A stretch of 8,389 bases of DNA from positions 1-8,389 of the forward strand of contig DNIP01000167.1 in NCBI GenBank assembly GCA_003499325.1, written 5' to 3'. Each line of letters starts with the position of its first letter. The first letter of the stretch is position 1. The notes below the pieces were generated by a model. That model was not told the DNA's origin. It did no database searches and saw only the letters and a list, made by a program, of their open reading frames with translations. A program made the position numbers and the translations under genes. The DNA comes from Oscillospiraceae bacterium (lineage in GTDB: Bacteria; Bacillota; Clostridia; Oscillospirales; Acutalibacteraceae). Shown piece by piece: positions 6,275 to 8,389 of the stretch.

Positions 6275-6412
6275 TTGATACACGTATCTACATTCCTACC
6301 GCAGTAGCTCTCAACCAATCATCGTTCGTGCAGTGCACTCCGATTCTTGGGAGAGCCTTGCATGGGAGTTGTAACCCAAATCAAAGATTTGGACAACTCC
6401 TCACCGGTGGCA
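6223..6412 (-). ncRNA. Candidate structured RNA or attenuating leader of pnuC, ~190 nt, family unassigned
   Basis: This gene-free stretch shows RNA-like organisation on the minus strand. It begins 7 nt after a TATAAT box and ends in a strong terminator. Stem A (6400-6365) pairs GGAGTTGT with ACAACTCC and CCAAATC with GATTTGG around a 3-nt loop, with a 3-nt bulge. Stem B closes with GCTCTC (6356-6351) against GAGAGC (6312-6307). CTGCC near the 5' end could pair with GGTAG near 6300 as a closing helix. A small hairpin GATA-CGTG-TATC lies at 6287-6276. I see no TPP, FMN, cobalamin, lysine, SAM, glycine or T-box signature. It could be a pnuC riboswitch/attenuator or an independent small RNA, for example a known clostridial class such as raiA that I cannot verify by eye. 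Both 5' end and family are inferred. Confidence 0.6.
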
Positions 6413-6418
6413 GATAGT

Positions 6419-6445
6419 ATTATAGGAATCAACGGGTGCGGGCAA
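6419..6445 (-). promoter_or_regulatory. Possible promoter for the structured RNA
   Basis: TATAAT (6424-6419) is a perfect -10 box on the minus strand. The best -35 candidate, TTGCCC (6445-6440), is only 15 nt away and overlaps a GCGGGC-AAC-GCCCGC hairpin, so the -35 part is weak. The predicted start is near 6412. Confidence 0.5.
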
Positions 6446-6454
6446 CGCCCGCCA

Positions 6455-6487
6455 TTAACTCCTCACTCCTAACTCCTCACTCCTCAC
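6455..6487 (-). repeat. 33-nt GAGGAGT-rich repeat, copy 2
   Basis: Identical over 33 nt to 3976-4008 when read on the minus strand. It begins 4 nt after the stop codon of the PTS EIIC gene, so both copies lie sense-oriented at the 3' end of a coding region. Confidence 0.85.
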
Positions 6488-6491
6488 TATT

Positions 6492-7565
6492 TTAAGCGAG
6501 CTTCAAATCTCCGTCCTTGACCCAGCCGATCCTGCGCAGGAGCAGATTGATCAGCGGGGTAATCACGGCGGGAAGCACGATACAGATCAGGATCAGTCCG
6601 ATCCAGTCCATCGCGCCCGGGGCGATTACCTCGGCGCCCTTTGCGATCGCTTCCTCAGACGGATTGAACCAACCGGTGATCACACCGATCTGACCGCATA
6701 AGCCGCAGGTGCCCATGCCCGAGTTGATCGGCGCACCGTTCATTTGGAGTTGAAACACACAGGTCGCGACCGGCCCCGTGATTGCGGAGGTCACGATGGG
6801 CGCGATCCAGATCCGCGGATTCTTGACGATGTTCGGCATCTGGAGCATCGAGGTGCCCAGTCCTTGGCTGACCAGCCCGCCCCAGCGGTTCTCACGAAAG
6901 GACATCACCGCAAAGCCGACCATCTGCGCGCAGCAGCCCGCGACCGCCGCGCCGCCGGCCAATCCCGTGAGGGCGAGCACCGAGCAGATCGCCGCCGAAG
7001 AGATCGGCAGGGTCAGCGCAATACCGACCAGAACGGATACCACAATGCCCATCAAGAAGGGTTGGAGCTTTGTCGCCGAGTCGATCAGGATACCGAACCA
7101 GCTTGCCGCCGTACCGATCGGGGGCGCGATCAGCTTAGCCAGCGCCACGCCGACGAGGATCGTCACCGCGGGGGTCACGAGGATATCGACCTTGGTTTCC
7201 TTACTGACCGCCTTGCCGCATTCGGCGGCGATGATCGCGATGACCAACACCGCTAACGGACCGCCCGCGCCGCCCTCGGCGTTCGCCGCCCAGCCGACTG
7301 CCGCCAGCGAGAACAGCACCATGGGGTCGGCTTTCAGCGCATAGCCGATGGCGACCGCCATCGCGGGACCCGACACCGCCATCGCGTAGGTGCCGATATC
7401 GGTAAAGAACTGCCAGCCCGACAGCACGCCGACGGTCTTGATGATCGTGCCGATCAGCAGGGAGCAGAACAGACCCTGCGCCATCGCGCCGAGCGCGTCG
7501 ATGCCGTAGCGCTTCCACGAGATCTCAATATTCTTGCGTTTCAAAAACGCCTTTACCTTTGTCAT
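6492..7565 (-). CDS. PTS transporter subunit IIC (EIIC_2 family)
   Basis: A 357-aa polytopic membrane protein with about nine to ten hydrophobic segments. After a basic cytosolic start (MTKVKAFLKRKNIEISWKRY) comes GIDALGAMAQGLFCSLLIGTIIKT, a hallmark of the EIIC_2 family. Later conserved-looking stretches are YAMAVSGPAMAVAIGYAL, LTLPISSAAICSVL, GLAGGAAVAGCCAQMVGFAV, GLGTSMLQMPNIVKNPRIWIAP and GMGTCGLCGQIGV. The length is normal for the family, and the protein ends soon after IGWVKDGDLKLA. EIIC forms the sugar channel of a phosphotransferase system, but no IIA, IIB or sugar-metabolic gene is within the window, so the substrate and even PTS dependence are open. GAGGG lies 8 nt before the ATG. 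A promoter at 7640-7668 and a hairpin-repeat leader precede it, and a 33-nt repeat follows the stop. Confidence 0.85.
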   Translation of the reverse strand: MTKVKAFLKRKNIEISWKRYGIDALGAMAQGLFCSLLIGTIIKTVGVLSGWQFFTDIGTYAMAVSGPAMAVAIGYALKADPMVLFSLAAVGWAANAEGGAGGPLAVLVIAIIAAECGKAVSKETKVDILVTPAVTILVGVALAKLIAPPIGTAASWFGILIDSATKLQPFLMGIVVSVLVGIALTLPISSAAICSVLALTGLAGGAAVAGCCAQMVGFAVMSFRENRWGGLVSQGLGTSMLQMPNIVKNPRIWIAPIVTSAITGPVATCVFQLQMNGAPINSGMGTCGLCGQIGVITGWFNPSEEAIAKGAEVIAPGAMDWIGLILICIVLPAVITPLINLLLRRIGWVKDGDLKLA

Positions 7566-7580
7566 AGTTTTACCCTCATT

Positions 7581-7632
7581 TCATGCCGCGGGCAAATCAT
7601 GCCGCAGGCAAATCATGGCAAAGCCAATTCAT
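7581..7632 (-). repeat. 16-nt hairpin repeat array in the PTS EIIC 5' leader
   Basis: Three tandem 16-nt units on the plus strand: 7581-7596 (TCATGCCGCGGGCAAA), 7597-7612 (TCATGCCGCAGGCAAA) and 7613-7628 (TCATGGCAAAGCCAAT), then a trailing TCAT. Each has a short inverted repeat (TGCC/GGCA or GGC/GCC) with a 3-4 nt loop. The array fills most of the 68-nt leader between the predicted transcription start and the EIIC ribosome binding site, as in the ygeY leader. Confidence 0.8.
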
Positions 7633-7639
7633 CCTTTCC

Positions 7640-7668
7640 AATATAAACAACAAAATGCCGAAAGTCAA
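7640..7668 (-). promoter_or_regulatory. Predicted promoter of the PTS EIIC gene
   Basis: TTGACT (7668-7663), a 17-nt spacer and TATATT (7645-7640) on the minus strand, with a start near 7633. The -35 box lies in the loop and inner stem of the terminator hairpin at 7653-7684, so the end of the upstream operon and the promoter of the next gene share the same bases. Confidence 0.7.
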
Positions 7669-7684
7669 CGGACGATCGGCATTT
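7653..7684 (-). terminator. Terminator of the DUF4160 operon
   Basis: AAATGCCGA (7653-7661) and TCGGCATTT (7676-7684) form a 9-bp stem, with an inner GTC-AACG-GAC extension. On the minus strand the stem is followed by a U-rich tract (TTTTGTTGTTTATATT). It lies about 90 nt after the DUF4160 stop codon. Confidence 0.65.
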
Positions 7685-7773
7685 ACTCTGTTTTGAACAA
7701 TTTTCGGTTTTGGTATGATCTTTTTCTTGCACATTTTTTAGTGATTTAGTGCATTAAAACAACTATGAGCTTT

Positions 7774-8052
7774 TCAACAATAATAAGTGATTTCGCCGAA
7801 AAAGGTCGCCCACTTTTCGACAATGATTCGGCTGTTTGCCTCTATCGCGCGACTGAGATAATGCAGTGTTTTCGTATCCAGCCCCGAATTATTGTGAGCC
7901 AAAACCGCCTTACCGGATCTCGTGATCCAGAATTTTGTCGCATTGGCAACCGGATTTCCGACGGCGACATGAACATGGATCGGCTCGAGCGGTTTGTTTT
8001 CATTCGCCCAAAAATATACCCAAAAGGAGCCGATCTTAAAAACCTGCGGCAT
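7774..8052 (-). CDS. DUF4160 domain protein
   Basis: A 92-aa small protein that starts MPQVFKIGSFWVYFWANENKPLEPIHVHVAVGNP and later has NATKFWITRSGKAVLAHNNSGL and a C-terminal helix (LSRAIEANSRIIVEKWATFFGEITYY). This is the DUF4160 pattern: a FKIGS.WVYFW strand pair, the EPIHVHV motif and an ending like F.EI.Y. The ATG at 8052 was preferred to one at 8082 because GGAGG lies about 9 nt before it and the family usually begins with MP. Its start overlaps the end of the upstream gene by 17 nt, which suggests translational coupling. DUF4160 genes often pair with a small second gene (commonly DUF2442) and have been suspected of toxin-antitoxin-like roles; no activity can be claimed here. Confidence 0.85.
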   Translation of the reverse strand: MPQVFKIGSFWVYFWANENKPLEPIHVHVAVGNPVANATKFWITRSGKAVLAHNNSGLDTKTLHYLSRAIEANSRIIVEKWATFFGEITYYC

Positions 8053-8308
8053 GATCAAATCCTCCGTTTTGGGAGAGCTCAAGAATCAAATGCGCGTTAT
8101 CTTCTATGATATGCTGATAGTATTGAATCTCCGCCTCGGTAAAGCCGTTGATCTCCCGCCACTCATATTTCGGCAAAATACAATATGCGCTGTGGAATCC
8201 ATCGGCTTTGTCCGCTTTTTCGACGTACACTTTGACCGAACCGTTTTCATCCATTTCGGAATGAACGATCTCGGTATCTTCATCAAGCGTCAGATAGGGA
8301 TACATCAT
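8036..8308 (-). CDS. Small hypothetical protein, partner of DUF4160 gene
   Basis: A 90-aa acidic soluble protein (MMYPYLTLDEDTEIVHSEMDENGSVKVYVEKADKADGFHSAYC at its start, described as residues 1-43). The N-terminal two thirds look beta-rich. The C-terminal third (FTEAEIQYYQHIIEDNAHLILELSQNGG) looks helical. No signal peptide or membrane segment is seen. I do not recognise a named domain, but similar proteins beside DUF4160 genes in Clostridia are familiar. The ATG at 8308 is chosen because GAGGTG (8320-8315) lies exactly 6 nt upstream. A GTG at 8317 overlaps that site and would not be used. The gene overlaps the DUF4160 start by 17 nt on the same strand. It may be the antitoxin-like or regulatory half of the pair, by analogy only. 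Confidence 0.75.
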   Translation of the reverse strand: MMYPYLTLDEDTEIVHSEMDENGSVKVYVEKADKADGFHSAYCILPKYEWREINGFTEAEIQYYQHIIEDNAHLILELSQNGGFDHAAGF

Positions 8309-8326
8309 TATGATCACCTCAACTAT

Positions 8327-8355
8327 AGTATAGCACAGTATTCAGAAAGATTCAA
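8327..8355 (-). promoter_or_regulatory. Promoter of the DUF4160 operon, with very short leader
   Basis: TTGAAT (8355-8350), a 17-nt spacer and TATACT (8332-8327) on the minus strand. The predicted start, near 8320, falls on the first base of the Shine-Dalgarno GAGGTG, so the leader would be only about 12 nt. Confidence 0.7.
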
Positions 8356-8389
8356 CAGGCTTATCAAACAGCGTGAGCGGTGGCGACGA

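Noticed and set aside
6223..6412. A known pnuC-linked NAD+-II, TPP or FMN riboswitch
   Set aside because: I could not find the conserved sequences of TPP or FMN aptamers, and the element is far larger than the NAD+-II motif; a covariance-model search is needed for certainty.
6214..6417. A 67-codon open frame on the plus strand between pnuC and the PTS gene
   Set aside because: It overlaps stems and a terminator of a structured element, has no family resemblance and no convincing ribosome binding site.
1401..7632. CRISPR-like array, because of short repeats
   Set aside because: The 16-nt units are directly tandem with no spacers, and no cas genes are present.
7693..7713. Plus-strand promoter TTGAAC-N15-TATGAT
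   Set aside because: The spacing is short and it points into the antisense of the DUF4160 gene with no plus-strand gene after it.
8036..8317. GTG start at 8317 for the 90-aa protein
   Set aside because: The GTG is part of the GAGGTG Shine-Dalgarno; the ATG at 8308 has ideal spacing to it.

Overview
The window looks like a piece of a GC-rich (roughly 55-60 % by eye) chromosome of an anaerobic gut-type member of the Bacillota, most likely class Clostridia (an Oscillospiraceae/Ruminococcaceae-like genome). The basis is the strong AGGAGG-type ribosome binding sites, TTGACA/TATAAT-like promoters, a TTG start codon, protein families that I recognise mainly from Clostridia, and several families of short intergenic repeats. 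The species cannot be named from the sequence.

Left half (1-5271): a divergent catabolic locus. On the minus strand, ygeY (M20 metallohydrolase) is followed by ygeW (knotted catabolic carbamoyltransferase, cut off by the window edge). Divergent from them, on the plus strand, is a YheO/DauR-type PAS-HTH regulator. Two different fold-type II PLP enzymes follow: a 487-aa cysteine-synthase/tryptophan-synthase-beta-like protein and a 407-aa threonine-synthase-like protein with an N-terminal zinc ribbon. In E. coli ygeW and ygeY flank ygeX (2,3-diaminopropionate ammonia-lyase) in the anaerobic purine/uric-acid cluster. Here no ygeX is visible and the two PLP enzymes stand where it might be expected. 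The regulator probably senses a pathway intermediate and acts on the 255-bp divergent promoter region, which carries good promoters on both strands and nested AT-rich palindromes between the two -35 boxes.

Middle (5272-6491): a 21-bp hairpin terminator sits between converging genes, then a PnuC-family vitamin/nucleoside transporter on the minus strand. The 333 bp upstream of pnuC contain no gene. They hold an apparent ~190-nt structured RNA on the minus strand, with a TATAAT box at one end, at least two stems and an intrinsic terminator with six Us at the other end, just before pnuC. It is either a leader/riboswitch-like attenuator of pnuC or a free-standing small RNA.

Right part (6492-8389): all on the minus strand. 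An orphan PTS EIIC_2 membrane protein has its own promoter, and upstream of it is a two-gene overlapping operon of small proteins (a 90-aa hypothetical protein and a DUF4160 protein) with a consensus-like promoter and almost no leader.

Short repeats are notable throughout. A 16-nt hairpin unit is arrayed in the 5' leaders of both ygeY and the PTS gene. An identical 33-nt GAGGAGT-rich repeat directly follows two stop codons in the sense orientation. Two GATTGC...GCAATGAC palindromic repeats and a 116-nt MITE-like nested inverted repeat complete the set.
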